Below are positions 1-8,355 of a stretch of 36,673 nt of DNA, in pieces. Location: the NCBI GenBank assembly GCA_949744505.1, contig CATJXY010000046.1, forward strand, positions 1-36,673. The letters run 5' to 3'. This DNA comes from an uncultured Erysipelotrichaceae bacterium. Its GTDB lineage: Bacteria; Bacillota_I; Bacilli_A; Erysipelotrichales; Erysipelotrichaceae. Under the pieces are notes generated by a model. It was not told the origin of the DNA. It saw nothing but the letters and a program-made list of their open reading frames with translations, and made no database searches. The first letter of the stretch is position 1. The number at the start of each line of letters is the position of its first letter. A program made the position numbers and the translations under genes.

Positions 1-47
1 CCATTTTCATAAAAATTTTTAAAATTTCTTAATTTTATTTTTCTTAC

Positions 48-202
48 TTAGCTCAAAATAAAAACTCCAATCACTTAGAATGGAGCTAACTTAACTATTT
101 ATATTTTGTTGTCTTTAATAAAAGGGTATTAGGGATTATCCCTAACGAGAGATTACCGTTTGTTAGCTTTGGCTATACAAATGGTCTGCTCGCTAAGGTA
201 AT
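48..202. other. Palindrome-rich non-coding stretch, possible mobile-element end or transfer origin
   Basis: No coding gene is visible left of position 292. The stretch holds several inverted repeats: TTAGCTC at 48-54 with GAGCTAA at 83-89, CTCCA at 65-69 with TGGAG at 81-85, a perfect TTAGGGA-TTA-TCCCTAA palindrome at 129-145, and ATTACC at 152-157 with GGTAAT at 197-202. From about 124 to 200 it is visibly richer in G and C than the AT-rich flanks. It lies next to a TnpV-type transposon gene, so an element end, a recombinase site or an oriT-like nick region are reasonable readings. I cannot name the site. Inference only. Confidence 0.35.
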
Positions 203-234
203 ACAAGTAAATTCATAACAATCATTTTATCCAT

Positions 235-279
235 CAAAAAAGCACAACCTTGAGAATAAATTTGTTCTCTTGGTTGTGC
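235..279 (-). terminator. Rho-independent terminator after the tnpV-like gene
   Basis: On the minus strand GCACAACC and its complement, plus an inner GAGAA/TTCTC pairing separated by a two-base mismatch, form a long hairpin (242-279). A run of T residues follows (A-tract at 235-241 on the plus strand). It starts 13 bases beyond the stop codon of the small gene at 292-648. Confidence 0.8.
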
Positions 280-291
280 ATTTGATCTTGT

Positions 292-648
292 TTAGAAGTT
301 ATAAATGATTTCTTTGTTTACTATTTCTGTTGCGATATTTTTAATGTTGTTCATCTTACAAACCCATAACATCATATCATTTACCTTTAACTTTTCTGTT
401 ACATTTTCCTTTTCAGCTAGTGATTTGACTAGTGTTTGATAATAATCTTGAGCTTGTCTTTCTATATCACTTAGATAAGAATTAAGTTTATTTGATGTAA
501 GTAAATTGTAATAAGTGATACGATGATTTTCTTTTAAATATCTTTTATGTCTATTAGCATAGATACCTAATTCATAAGTTTCATTATCATCATTAAGTGT
601 TAAGCAGGGTAATAAGTAATCATCAATAAGTTCATAGTTTATGTTCAT
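292..648 (-). CDS. tnpV: TnpV-type transposon-encoded protein
   Basis: This 118-residue protein matches what I know of the TnpV family, small accessory proteins of clostridial integrative and mobilizable elements (Tn4451-type and relatives) whose role is unclear. The visible family pattern is a start with a pair of leucines and a proline before an acidic stretch, then ELGIYANRHKRYLKENH near residues 26-42, a central SNKLNSYLSDIERQAQ segment, and a C-terminal VTEKLKVNDMMLWVCKMNNI stretch. Length is normal for the family. The start is supported by AGGAGG eight bases upstream. It has its own terminator and is separated by another terminator from the defence operon, so it is probably a separate unit. 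No recombinase or relaxase is in the window; the rest of the element, if present, would be to the left. Confidence 0.8.
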   Translation of the reverse strand: MNINYELIDDYLLPCLTLNDDNETYELGIYANRHKRYLKENHRITYYNLLTSNKLNSYLSDIERQAQDYYQTLVKSLAEKENVTEKLKVNDMMLWVCKMNNIKNIATEIVNKEIIYNF

Positions 649-709
649 TTTTGTTTCCTCCTGACATCATTTTAGAAGAAATGAGATGAGAAAACGAATG
701 TGTGAATGC

Positions 710-745
710 AAAAAAGACATCAATCATCAAAAATGACCAATGTCT
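710..745 (-). terminator. Terminator of the defence operon
   Basis: On the minus strand AGACAT pairs with ATGTCT, with an inner TCAT/ATGA stem, followed by TTTTTT (plus-strand A-tract 710-715). It lies about 28 bases after the stop of the type III restriction subunit gene and marks the end of the long minus-strand operon. Confidence 0.75.
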
Positions 746-772
746 AGGTTTATTTATTGCAATTCATTTCTA

Positions 773-3700
773 TTAAATATTCGTCATTATATTTAACAAA
801 CTCTGATAACTATCAACATCATGATACCTCACATTACTTGTTGACATTTCATTAAACAATTTCTTTGCGCAAGATATTTTTGCCTGCTCAATTGGTCTAA
901 GATTCAAACTATCCATTGTTCCTTTTGTTTCAGCAACAAAGAAAATGTGCTTTACCGTTCCCTCATAGAACGCAATCGCCCAGTCAGGGGAATAGTTACC
1001 CACTGGAGTAGGAATTTGGAATGTCCTCGGCAGTTTTGCATAAACGCATACTTCCTCGGCAGCGTCCAAGTCCTCAGCAAACTTTCTTTCAATGCTCTTT
1101 TCGGCAGAACCGTCTGTGAACACATAGTCCTGAATAGCTTTCTTTGCAAGAAATGCCTTGTCAAAGCTTTTCGTATTCTTTTCGGCAGTGAAAATAGTGC
1201 TGTCATACTCGCCATCAATATAGTCATAAGAGATATGCTCAACAATCATTGTTGCTTTCTGTTCTTTTATAAGCTTAATTATCTTAGATATAAATTCTTC
1301 CGGATTATTTCTAAACATATATAGCTTTTCCGGTTTTAACCTCTTAAGAATAGTTGCAACTGTTTTACGAGTTAGAACTGTCCCTTCTGCCACCTTTCCG
1401 ATAAGATCGTATTTAATTTGGCTAGTTTCAGCGTGCTTTAATGTCTGCGTTCTCGTTTTTTCTCCACTGAAAGAAGCTCCACGATCAAGCTCATGCTCAC
1501 TCATTTTATCTTTTTGGCGACCTATTGTAGCGGTATATTGAAGTTCTGATACAAAAAGCTTTTCATTGATATGGTTGATTGATTTTTGAATAAGTTCAGC
1601 ACTATCAAATTCCACAGTATAAGCGTATTTACGGTTAATTTGTTTCCATAAAGCCTGAAACTCCTTTTTAGCAAAGTTTTCATTTAGCGGATTTTCCTTA
1701 ACCTTAGATTCATGTCCATCAGTAAACATATCTTTTAGTACGCTATCGTCATAAACAGACTGAATAAGTGTATGAATGCCATCTGTCATTGGCTTCAATT
1801 CTTCCGGTAATGCTGCAAGCATTCCGGTCACGGCGTCATTACGATATTTATCGGTAACATTCCGCTCCATATCAACATAACCATTAGAAATCAAATAAAA
1901 CTCAATAGCATTCACTTGTTCTTCATCAATTATGACCGATTCATTACCCACTTTAACATATTTACCATTAAAATATTCTCTTGTTGCTACTGTAGGTCTA
2001 TCATAAAGAACTGTTTTAATATCACTCTGCAAATCAGTCACAAAATTCTTGTAACTTTCACTCGCAATCACTGTCAGCATATTGATGTCATGGACAGTAT
2101 CACCACAAGTTTGTGCATCCATTCTATTACCATGTTGATTTACACAAAGACGAAGTCCTCTTCCTACTTCCTGCCGTTTTGCTGTACTATTGTCGGAATG
2201 TTTCAGCGTACAAATCTGGAAAACATTCGGGTTATCCCAGCCTTCACGAAGGGCGGAATGAGAAAAAATAAATCGTGTAGGCTCTTCAAACGACAAAAGA
2301 CGCTCCTTATTTTTTAAAATAAGATCATACGCAGAAATGTCATCTGAAAATTCACTGCCTCGCTTAAGTGTGCTATCTATGCTTCTTCCGGTCTTTTTAT
2401 CAATACTAAAATATCCCTTATGTACTGCTGTTACATCACTACAAACAGACTTCAAATATCTTTGATAAGGTGTATCCAAAACTGTGACATATTGATTCAG
2501 AACACTTATATACTCTTCCTCAAACATCTTTCCGTATTTGCCCAACAATTCATTACCTTCATCGTCATACTGACGATATTTTGAAACTTCGTCAATGAAG
2601 AACAAAGAAAGTGATTTGATACCCATATTAAAAAGTTTTTCTTCCTTTTCAAAATGAGAAAGAATGGTTTCCCTAATTTGAATGCGACGCATATCGTCTT
2701 CGGACACATCGCCATTTACTTCGCCCGCTTTAATTACTTCTCCATTGGTAAAAGTAACTGTACCACGAAGCGGATCAATTTCAGAAATTGTATAACCCTT
2801 ATATTGTTCCATCTCCTGCGATAGATAATATAAATCATCTCCGACATTACAGTTACGAGTTTCTCGGTTAATGGATTTGTTATACCCGATTTCGAGTTCA
2901 ATTCTTGCCATTGGAGGTTTCTTAGACGATAAAACAATCTGTTCCAAATATAGGTAACTATCTGTTCCTCTGAAATTTTTTACTTCAAATCCCTTAACCT
3001 CAATCTTCTTTACCAATCGTTTATTAAATGCGTCAAGTGCGTCAAGCACATAGACGGTATTATGCTGTTTTGCGTGGGTCGCTGAATAATTCAAGCTAAA
3101 TAACGGATTGAAGTTCTTCAGTGCTTTTTGCGTAACATCGCCACCCATTTTCTGCGGCTCATCAAGAATGATAATCGGTCTGTTGGCAGCAATGACATCA
3201 ATCGGACGACGAGAACCAAATTCATCACGTTTTGAATAAATAATACGGGATTCTTTGCTTCGTCCTCCTTCTTTTAAAGAAGCTGCAAACGCTTGTGTAT
3301 TGATAATCATTACATTTATACCAGAACTTGAAGAAAAGTTATCAAGCTGGTTCAAGTTTGAACTGTTGTAAATAAAGAATCTCGCCTTTTTACCATAATG
3401 TTCCATAAAATGATCGGCAGTTATTTCAAATGATTTTTTTACACCTTCACGAATGGCAATACTTGGTACTACAACGATAAACTTACTCCAACCATACTTC
3501 TTATTTAATTCAAACATTGTCTTAATATAAACATAAGTTTTACCTGTTCCCGTTTCCATTTCTATATCGAGAGAACAACGCCCCAAATCATTATTAAGTT
3601 CTTTAGAAAGTTTGATATTACTTTGACTTTGCAGCGTTCGTATGTTATTTAATAGCTGCTCATCAGAAAGCTCCACAACTTCATTTTTATAACCAGTATC

Positions 3701-3886
3701 ATCGAATGGATCAACTATATCGTTTGAACTATCAAAAGATATAAATGAAGTTTGTTGAGAATTATTATATTTTCCTAAATCTCGTATATAACTAATGCCA
3801 TCGTGAAAACCTTGTCCATGAAAGACCTTTGCAACCGCCTCTACAGCCTCTGTTTGATATTGTTGAATTTTAAAATTAAATTTCAC
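773..3886 (-). CDS. res: Type III restriction-modification system, Res subunit (helicase-nuclease)
   Basis: This is the ATP-dependent translocase and endonuclease subunit of a type III R-M system. It works with Mod and cuts DNA away from unmodified sites. Helicase motifs are Walker A GTGKT (113-117), DEPQ (242-245), YSAT (267-270), SHSALREGWDNPNV (542-555) and motif VI RQEVGRGLRL (571-580). The C-terminus has a PD-(D/E)xK nuclease core: SPDW with Asp968, then ETK at 986-988. At 1037 residues it is full length. The start codon is GTG, overlapping the stop of the Abi-like gene as GTGA, with GGGAGG just upstream, so translation is probably coupled. The usual mod-res pair is interrupted here by the Abi-C-like gene. 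Last gene of the operon. Confidence 0.93.
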   Translation of the reverse strand: MKFNFKIQQYQTEAVEAVAKVFHGQGFHDGISYIRDLGKYNNSQQTSFISFDSSNDIVDPFDDTGYKNEVVELSDEQLLNNIRTLQSQSNIKLSKELNNDLGRCSLDIEMETGTGKTYVYIKTMFELNKKYGWSKFIVVVPSIAIREGVKKSFEITADHFMEHYGKKARFFIYNSSNLNQLDNFSSSSGINVMIINTQAFAASLKEGGRSKESRIIYSKRDEFGSRRPIDVIAANRPIIILDEPQKMGGDVTQKALKNFNPLFSLNYSATHAKQHNTVYVLDALDAFNKRLVKKIEVKGFEVKNFRGTDSYLYLEQIVLSSKKPPMARIELEIGYNKSINRETRNCNVGDDLYYLSQEMEQYKGYTISEIDPLRGTVTFTNGEVIKAGEVNGDVSEDDMRRIQIRETILSHFEKEEKLFNMGIKSLSLFFIDEVSKYRQYDDEGNELLGKYGKMFEEEYISVLNQYVTVLDTPYQRYLKSVCSDVTAVHKGYFSIDKKTGRSIDSTLKRGSEFSDDISAYDLILKNKERLLSFEEPTRFIFSHSALREGWDNPNVFQICTLKHSDNSTAKRQEVGRGLRLCVNQHGNRMDAQTCGDTVHDINMLTVIASESYKNFVTDLQSDIKTVLYDRPTVATREYFNGKYVKVGNESVIIDEEQVNAIEFYLISNGYVDMERNVTDKYRNDAVTGMLAALPEELKPMTDGIHTLIQSVYDDSVLKDMFTDGHESKVKENPLNENFAKKEFQALWKQINRKYAYTVEFDSAELIQKSINHINEKLFVSELQYTATIGRQKDKMSEHELDRGASFSGEKTRTQTLKHAETSQIKYDLIGKVAEGTVLTRKTVATILKRLKPEKLYMFRNNPEEFISKIIKLIKEQKATMIVEHISYDYIDGEYDSTIFTAEKNTKSFDKAFLAKKAIQDYVFTDGSAEKSIERKFAEDLDAAEEVCVYAKLPRTFQIPTPVGNYSPDWAIAFYEGTVKHIFFVAETKGTMDSLNLRPIEQAKISCAKKLFNEMSTSNVRYHDVDSYQSLLNIMTNI

Positions 3887-4722
3887 GAGTGCGACCTCCC
3901 TTCATAGGTATCCCACAAAAAAGTGACAAAAGTTATGCTACACCCAACCGCTAATTTAGCATGTCGCACTTCAAGTCCTGTAAATGTTGCACTTTTTCCA
4001 TGCCCACTTCCGTAGGCATTGCGTATTTCAGTCAATTTAGAAGTTATTCCCCTTAAATTTCCAAGAACAGCTTTAATATTTTGTTCAACAGGATCAGCGG
4101 AAGAAATTGATTGTGGAGTAAGATTTAGTTGTTTTAATGTTTCTCCAGTTAATTGCCCCATATCCCAGTTCTTATCCCAAACTACATTCAGTTCATCTAA
4201 GATAGTTTTACAACAACTTTCTATCAGTTCCTTTGCCTTTCCTATGGCATCTGTTGGGTTCTCCGTTTGCATCTTGAGCATAAGTTCAATTTGTTTTGAC
4301 AGGTATTCGCTTGTGAATTTTTCTTGCAAATCGGCAGCTGTTGCGGCAAGCGGTGTAGACCTATTCGTTACACGATCCATACACTCTCGACACTTATTAT
4401 ATGTCTTTGCGTATTCAGCGTTGTATCGTGAATATCCCCACCCACTTTCTTCGTCTTCATCTTTTTTGTATTCACTTTCATAATTGAGTTCATAATACTC
4501 CAACAAATCTTTTAAAAGTTTCACACAATTTTCATCTGAAGCTGAGTTGATATATGCGGTTAAAGATTTTCCTTTAGACATTTGATATTTTTCACATAGT
4601 GGTACACCCACACTTTCCATCGTAAAAATATCAAAATCATTGGTTGAGAAATTCAACACATAACCACCTCTATTGAATAATTTCAAAAATATTCCTTTTT
4701 CAATATGTGAGAATACCGCCAT
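3883..4722 (-). CDS. Abi-C-like abortive infection family protein
   Basis: A 279-residue protein inserted between mod and res. The C-terminal part (about residues 130-279) resembles the abortive-infection C-terminal (Abi_C) family: a helical segment with EKFTSEYLSKQIELMLK, GKAKELIESCCKTIL, then RNAYGSGHG (234-242) and a final helix HAKLAVGCSITFVTFL. The R-x6-H spacing (Arg234, His241) is the kind of motif seen in HEPN ribonucleases, so an RNA-cleaving effector is possible; this is inference. The N-terminal 110 residues are not recognised. It starts in TAATG with the mod stop and ends in GTGA with the res start, so all three should be made together. A likely job is a back-up suicide response if restriction fails or Mod is inhibited. 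Confidence 0.78.
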   Translation of the reverse strand: MAVFSHIEKGIFLKLFNRGGYVLNFSTNDFDIFTMESVGVPLCEKYQMSKGKSLTAYINSASDENCVKLLKDLLEYYELNYESEYKKDEDEESGWGYSRYNAEYAKTYNKCRECMDRVTNRSTPLAATAADLQEKFTSEYLSKQIELMLKMQTENPTDAIGKAKELIESCCKTILDELNVVWDKNWDMGQLTGETLKQLNLTPQSISSADPVEQNIKAVLGNLRGITSKLTEIRNAYGSGHGKSATFTGLEVRHAKLAVGCSITFVTFLWDTYEGRSHS

Positions 4723-6605
4723 TACAACACCTTCCTTACTGTGTCAGGACTATATGTAGCAAAAATTTGTTCAAAGTTTGTAGCTACGCTGTCGTTTGCC
4801 ATAGAGCTATCACGCATTACAAAATAATATGGTTGCTGCTTTGCAACTTCCTTAATAACTTCATCAGTTACATCATCATCGAAACAAGCAATCAGGAAGC
4901 CTTCCGCTACATTAAAGACTTTCTTTCCAGCAATAGTAGTTTCCTCTATCTTACTTGAAAGAAGAACACCTAAATCAAGCATAACTTGGAATAGCAAATC
5001 TTCCGGAGTTCTGTCCTCTTTGATGTTATCGGTCAAAGAAGTAAACAATGATGGTTCATATTCAGCAGGATTATAGTAAACGTCTTTCATATTGCTTGTG
5101 TCGCATTTTAGGACACGAAAACCAATGTCAAGGTTTTGTGCAGAAAGTCCTGTTTCTTCCTTAATTTTTGTACCAGCACGACGGATACGCTCTTTGCCGA
5201 TTTCGCAGATATTTTTATAGCCTGCTTTGTAGGCTTCACTTTTTTCGTCCGTTTCCTCTGGCAACTGAACCATAATAAACTTACGATTACCACCATCTTC
5301 AGCATTTAATTTCATAACGGCATGTGCAGTTGTAGATGAACCAGAAAAAAAATCCAAAATAATACTATCATTAGAACATTTAGCAATCTTCATTGTCCTA
5401 GTTAATAACTCAATCGGTTTAGGTGTATCAAACACTTTCTCCGGAATAAGATTCTTCAAATCTATTTGTGCTTTTTTGTTTCCTTCAATATCGTTCCACA
5501 AGTTCGATGGTCTTTTACTTCTCCCCTCTAAATAGAATTTATAATATATAAAATATTTATCACCATCTTTTTTGAAATAAATCTCGTTATTCTTTAACAT
5601 TTTTTCATATGTTTCTCTACCAACACGCCATCTACTTTCATATCCTGTTGGTCCTATAGGATAAACTATTTTCCCATCGGGTGTTTCTATTCCAAAGTAC
5701 ATACTTGGTCTATCTTCTCGTCTGTCCTCACCGCCTGTTCTTCTTAGTTGTAAAATAGAAAATTTTCCTTTTTCATCCTCAAGATTATATCGAGCAATGT
5801 CTTTTTCATCTAAATCAATACCACCTACAGTAAATTTTTCCATTTTTGAATAAATTACTAAATAGTCAAAAGACTTTCCTAAGGAATCTGTACCTTGTGC
5901 TGTAGTAGTACCTGTGGCTCTGCATACATTTCCAACAAAGTTATTCGCTCCAAATACTTCATTGCAAATCTTTATTAGATTATCTAATTCATTATCATCA
6001 ATACTAATAAAAATAACCCCATCATCAGTCAACAAATCTTTCGCAAGCCTTAATCTTGGATAAATCATATTTAACCAATCTGTATGAAAACGACCGTTGC
6101 TTTCCGTATTCTGTACAAGTCTATTACCCTCTTCATCAAATTGCCCACTATTTTCAATGTACTCATCTATATTTTGAGCAAAATCATCTTCATACACAAA
6201 ATCACTACCCGTATTGTAAGGTGGATCAATATAAATCATCTTAATTTTTCCAAGATAAGTCTCTTGCAAAAGCTTCAACACTTCAAGATTGTCGCCTTCG
6301 ATATAAAGGTTTTCTGTGCTATCAAAATTGACACTTTCCTCTCTGCAAGGACGAAGTGTCTTTGCAAGTGGAGCATTTGCAAGAAGCATTGATTTCTTTT
6401 TATCAGGCCAAGTGAACTGATAACGTTCCTCTTGATTTTCAACAACCTTACAAGAAATCTCTTGCATAAGCACATCTTTATCAATAGCACGAACAACCTC
6501 GCCATTTTCATCAATGGTTTCAGTTACAGCATTAGGAAACATCTCTACAAGTTTTCTAAAATTCTCATCAGCCTTATTAGGCGTGTGCATTTTTAATTTA
6601 TCCAT
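4722..6605 (-). CDS. mod: Type III restriction-modification system, Mod subunit (DNA adenine methyltransferase)
   Basis: This subunit recognises the target site and methylates adenine N6 using SAM, and it also gives the Res complex its specificity. The catalytic motif DPPY is at residues 127-130 and the SAM-binding motif DFFSGSSTT at about 418-426. This order (catalytic motif first) is the beta class of amino-methyltransferases, typical of type III Mod. Residues about 230-400 between them form the target recognition region, the part that varies most between systems. At 627 residues it is normal length. The start codon directly follows the TAA of the HEPN-like gene and the stop overlaps the abi start as TAATG. 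A T8 tract (5345-5352) encodes the FF of the SAM motif. Confidence 0.93.
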   Translation of the reverse strand: MDKLKMHTPNKADENFRKLVEMFPNAVTETIDENGEVVRAIDKDVLMQEISCKVVENQEERYQFTWPDKKKSMLLANAPLAKTLRPCREESVNFDSTENLYIEGDNLEVLKLLQETYLGKIKMIYIDPPYNTGSDFVYEDDFAQNIDEYIENSGQFDEEGNRLVQNTESNGRFHTDWLNMIYPRLRLAKDLLTDDGVIFISIDDNELDNLIKICNEVFGANNFVGNVCRATGTTTAQGTDSLGKSFDYLVIYSKMEKFTVGGIDLDEKDIARYNLEDEKGKFSILQLRRTGGEDRREDRPSMYFGIETPDGKIVYPIGPTGYESRWRVGRETYEKMLKNNEIYFKKDGDKYFIYYKFYLEGRSKRPSNLWNDIEGNKKAQIDLKNLIPEKVFDTPKPIELLTRTMKIAKCSNDSIILDFFSGSSTTAHAVMKLNAEDGGNRKFIMVQLPEETDEKSEAYKAGYKNICEIGKERIRRAGTKIKEETGLSAQNLDIGFRVLKCDTSNMKDVYYNPAEYEPSLFTSLTDNIKEDRTPEDLLFQVMLDLGVLLSSKIEETTIAGKKVFNVAEGFLIACFDDDVTDEVIKEVAKQQPYYFVMRDSSMANDSVATNFEQIFATYSPDTVRKVL

Positions 6606-7718
6606 TTAATTTTCCTCCGTTTCAAGTTTAGGCTCTAACGCTATTATAAAATCCGTTAAAAGGATTGCATTGAGTGATGCTTTTTTATTTGGATATTTTT
6701 TGTATTTACTATGTGAAACACCATTTCTGTTTGGTACACCTTCGATTACATCATCAGGAGTATCACATTGACTTACAATCAAATTCTCATAAAAATCTGC
6801 AAATATTGGTTCAAAATCATTTTCATCAATTAACTCAGCAAATTTTTCTTTTGTTTTCTTCTGACCACATCGTCCGTCTATATGTAACTTTCGATGAATC
6901 AAACCTTCCCACATTGTAGCAAGACAAGCAATTGTGAGTGCGTATTCTCCTCTTAAATGTGCTTTTATCGCTTGTCCTAATATCTTTTTAATGTGCGGTT
7001 CTAAGTCGGAATTTTTCCAAGTTCGCTTGATATTTTTTATTTCCTTTGGAGAATAATATCCCAGTATCGTTTTATCTATTCGTAGTTCTCTGCGTTTACT
7101 TTTGCCTCGACTTGTCGCAATAATGTCTGATACCTCGGACATTATAGACATACTAACCGTCCACCCAGCATATGGGAACCATTTACATTCATACATAGTA
7201 GTTAAATATACTTCATTTAACTCTCTATATCGTTTGAGAACATCGTTATCAAAGTTTAATCTCTGCAAGACATTAAACATTGGCGAGAAATCAATGCTTT
7301 GTATCCACTCTATCGCCGGTGAACGCACTGCTTCGAGCAAAGTAGAGCCCATGTTTCCAACAATATTTCTGACGGAATCCGCCAATAATCTTGTTGCACT
7401 ATCACTATAAGCTTTTAAAGCCAATGACATTGATTCATTTATCTTATCAAGATAAGAATTTTTAAAAGCTTGAAGAGGTTCCACTAACGAAGCAGTCAAC
7501 ACATTAAACGCATTTTGTCTTTCGCTTATTGCTTTAATTACCGGATTTTCAAACATCGCAGAATAATCTTGAGTTATATAAGAGGGCAATTTAGGTATGT
7601 TTACTCGTGCAGCATTATCAATAATTCTCTGCATTTGCTCATGCTGCTGTAATATAGGTTCCGTACTCTTTAATATTTTTTCTTGCATTTCAATACTTTT
7701 TTTCAAAGCTTCCGACAT
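6606..7718 (-). CDS. Unrecognised protein with a C-terminal HEPN-like motif
   Basis: A 370-residue, largely helical protein that I cannot assign to a named family. The N-terminal half (1-190) looks like coiled-coil or helical repeats. The middle has KIDKT-like basic segments and an AHLRGEYALTIACLATMWEGLI stretch (near 255-275) of the type that precedes HEPN-like C-termini in defence proteins. Near the end is RNGVSH (331-336), an R-x4-H motif as in HEPN ribonucleases, followed by a helix ASLNAILLTDFIIAL. The inferred role is an RNase-type effector or sensor in the type III R-M operon. Its TAA is immediately followed by the mod ATG. There is no good ribosome binding site 5-12 bases before its own ATG; a GGAGGG lies about 30 bases upstream within the DUF4391 end, so coupling to that gene is plausible. 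Confidence 0.6.
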   Translation of the reverse strand: MSEALKKSIEMQEKILKSTEPILQQHEQMQRIIDNAARVNIPKLPSYITQDYSAMFENPVIKAISERQNAFNVLTASLVEPLQAFKNSYLDKINESMSLALKAYSDSATRLLADSVRNIVGNMGSTLLEAVRSPAIEWIQSIDFSPMFNVLQRLNFDNDVLKRYRELNEVYLTTMYECKWFPYAGWTVSMSIMSEVSDIIATSRGKSKRRELRIDKTILGYYSPKEIKNIKRTWKNSDLEPHIKKILGQAIKAHLRGEYALTIACLATMWEGLIHRKLHIDGRCGQKKTKEKFAELIDENDFEPIFADFYENLIVSQCDTPDDVIEGVPNRNGVSHSKYKKYPNKKASLNAILLTDFIIALEPKLETEEN

Positions 7719-7744
7719 AGAGTTAAATTCATTATTGCTAATAG

Positions 7745-8347
7745 TTATCCCTCCAATCCCTTCTTCATCTTATTTATCTTCTGAACGATTTCAAACTTCT
7801 TCTTTGGCTGTTTTTCATTCCTTGCCATCTTTTCTAATCGCTCGATTTCTTTTAACAGCTTTTGTTTCTTATCGTCTGAAAAAATCTGCTGTTCAAGTGT
7901 ATTTCCTTGTTCAATAGTGACATCACCAATTTGTACAATGATGTTTTCCCATATTTTATCAAGATTCAACCCTTTAAGCTCAAGCTTATATGAATCAATC
8001 TCTTTCCAATCAGTCTGCATAAACTTGGTGTGGAATGCTGTTATTTTTATTTTTCCATCAAACTCAAGAACCATCAGCATTTTTTGAGGAATGAGTTTTG
8101 ATAAAGTTATAATAATCTTTTCATCAAAGTCTCGTCTTTTGAGTGCGACGTGCATTACAAAGAAACTTCCAACTTCTTCGCCTTTATCTACATTAATTTT
8201 TTCAGCTGTCACTTCATTTACAATAGTGATCCTTGAAATATCAGTGTCGATTTTTGCTTTGGTAGCCGTATTCATCTGAAACTTTGCATAAATTGCATTT
8301 TTAGGCAATTGTTTTTTGAGTTCTGTACTTTTAGGCAAACCAAACAT
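7745..8347 (-). CDS. DUF4391 family protein
   Basis: A 200-residue protein starting with MFGLPKSTELKKQLPKNAIY, characteristic of DUF4391. Members of this family are, as far as I recall, often found beside SNF2-like helicases and type III-like Mod/Res genes, as here. The fold looks alpha/beta, with a middle FFVMHVALKRRDFDEKIII strand region, and a strongly basic C-terminal coiled coil (about 150-200: KLLKEIERLEKMARNEKQPK and following). The biochemical role is unknown. A structural or adaptor part linking the helicase to the Mod/Res proteins is inference from conserved neighbourhood. It sits 8 bases after the stop of the preceding gene, in the same operon. Confidence 0.75.
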   Translation of the reverse strand: MFGLPKSTELKKQLPKNAIYAKFQMNTATKAKIDTDISRITIVNEVTAEKINVDKGEEVGSFFVMHVALKRRDFDEKIIITLSKLIPQKMLMVLEFDGKIKITAFHTKFMQTDWKEIDSYKLELKGLNLDKIWENIIVQIGDVTIEQGNTLEQQIFSDDKKQKLLKEIERLEKMARNEKQPKKKFEIVQKINKMKKGLEG

Positions 8348-8355
8348 AAACTACC

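Noticed and set aside
947-2317. Plus-strand open frames opposite the Res gene
   Set aside because: They are antisense to a complete, motif-bearing gene and have no ribosome binding sites or family features.
7686-7735. A short out-of-frame ATG reading frame before the HEPN-like gene
   Set aside because: Only nine codons, with a poor ribosome binding site distance; likely chance.
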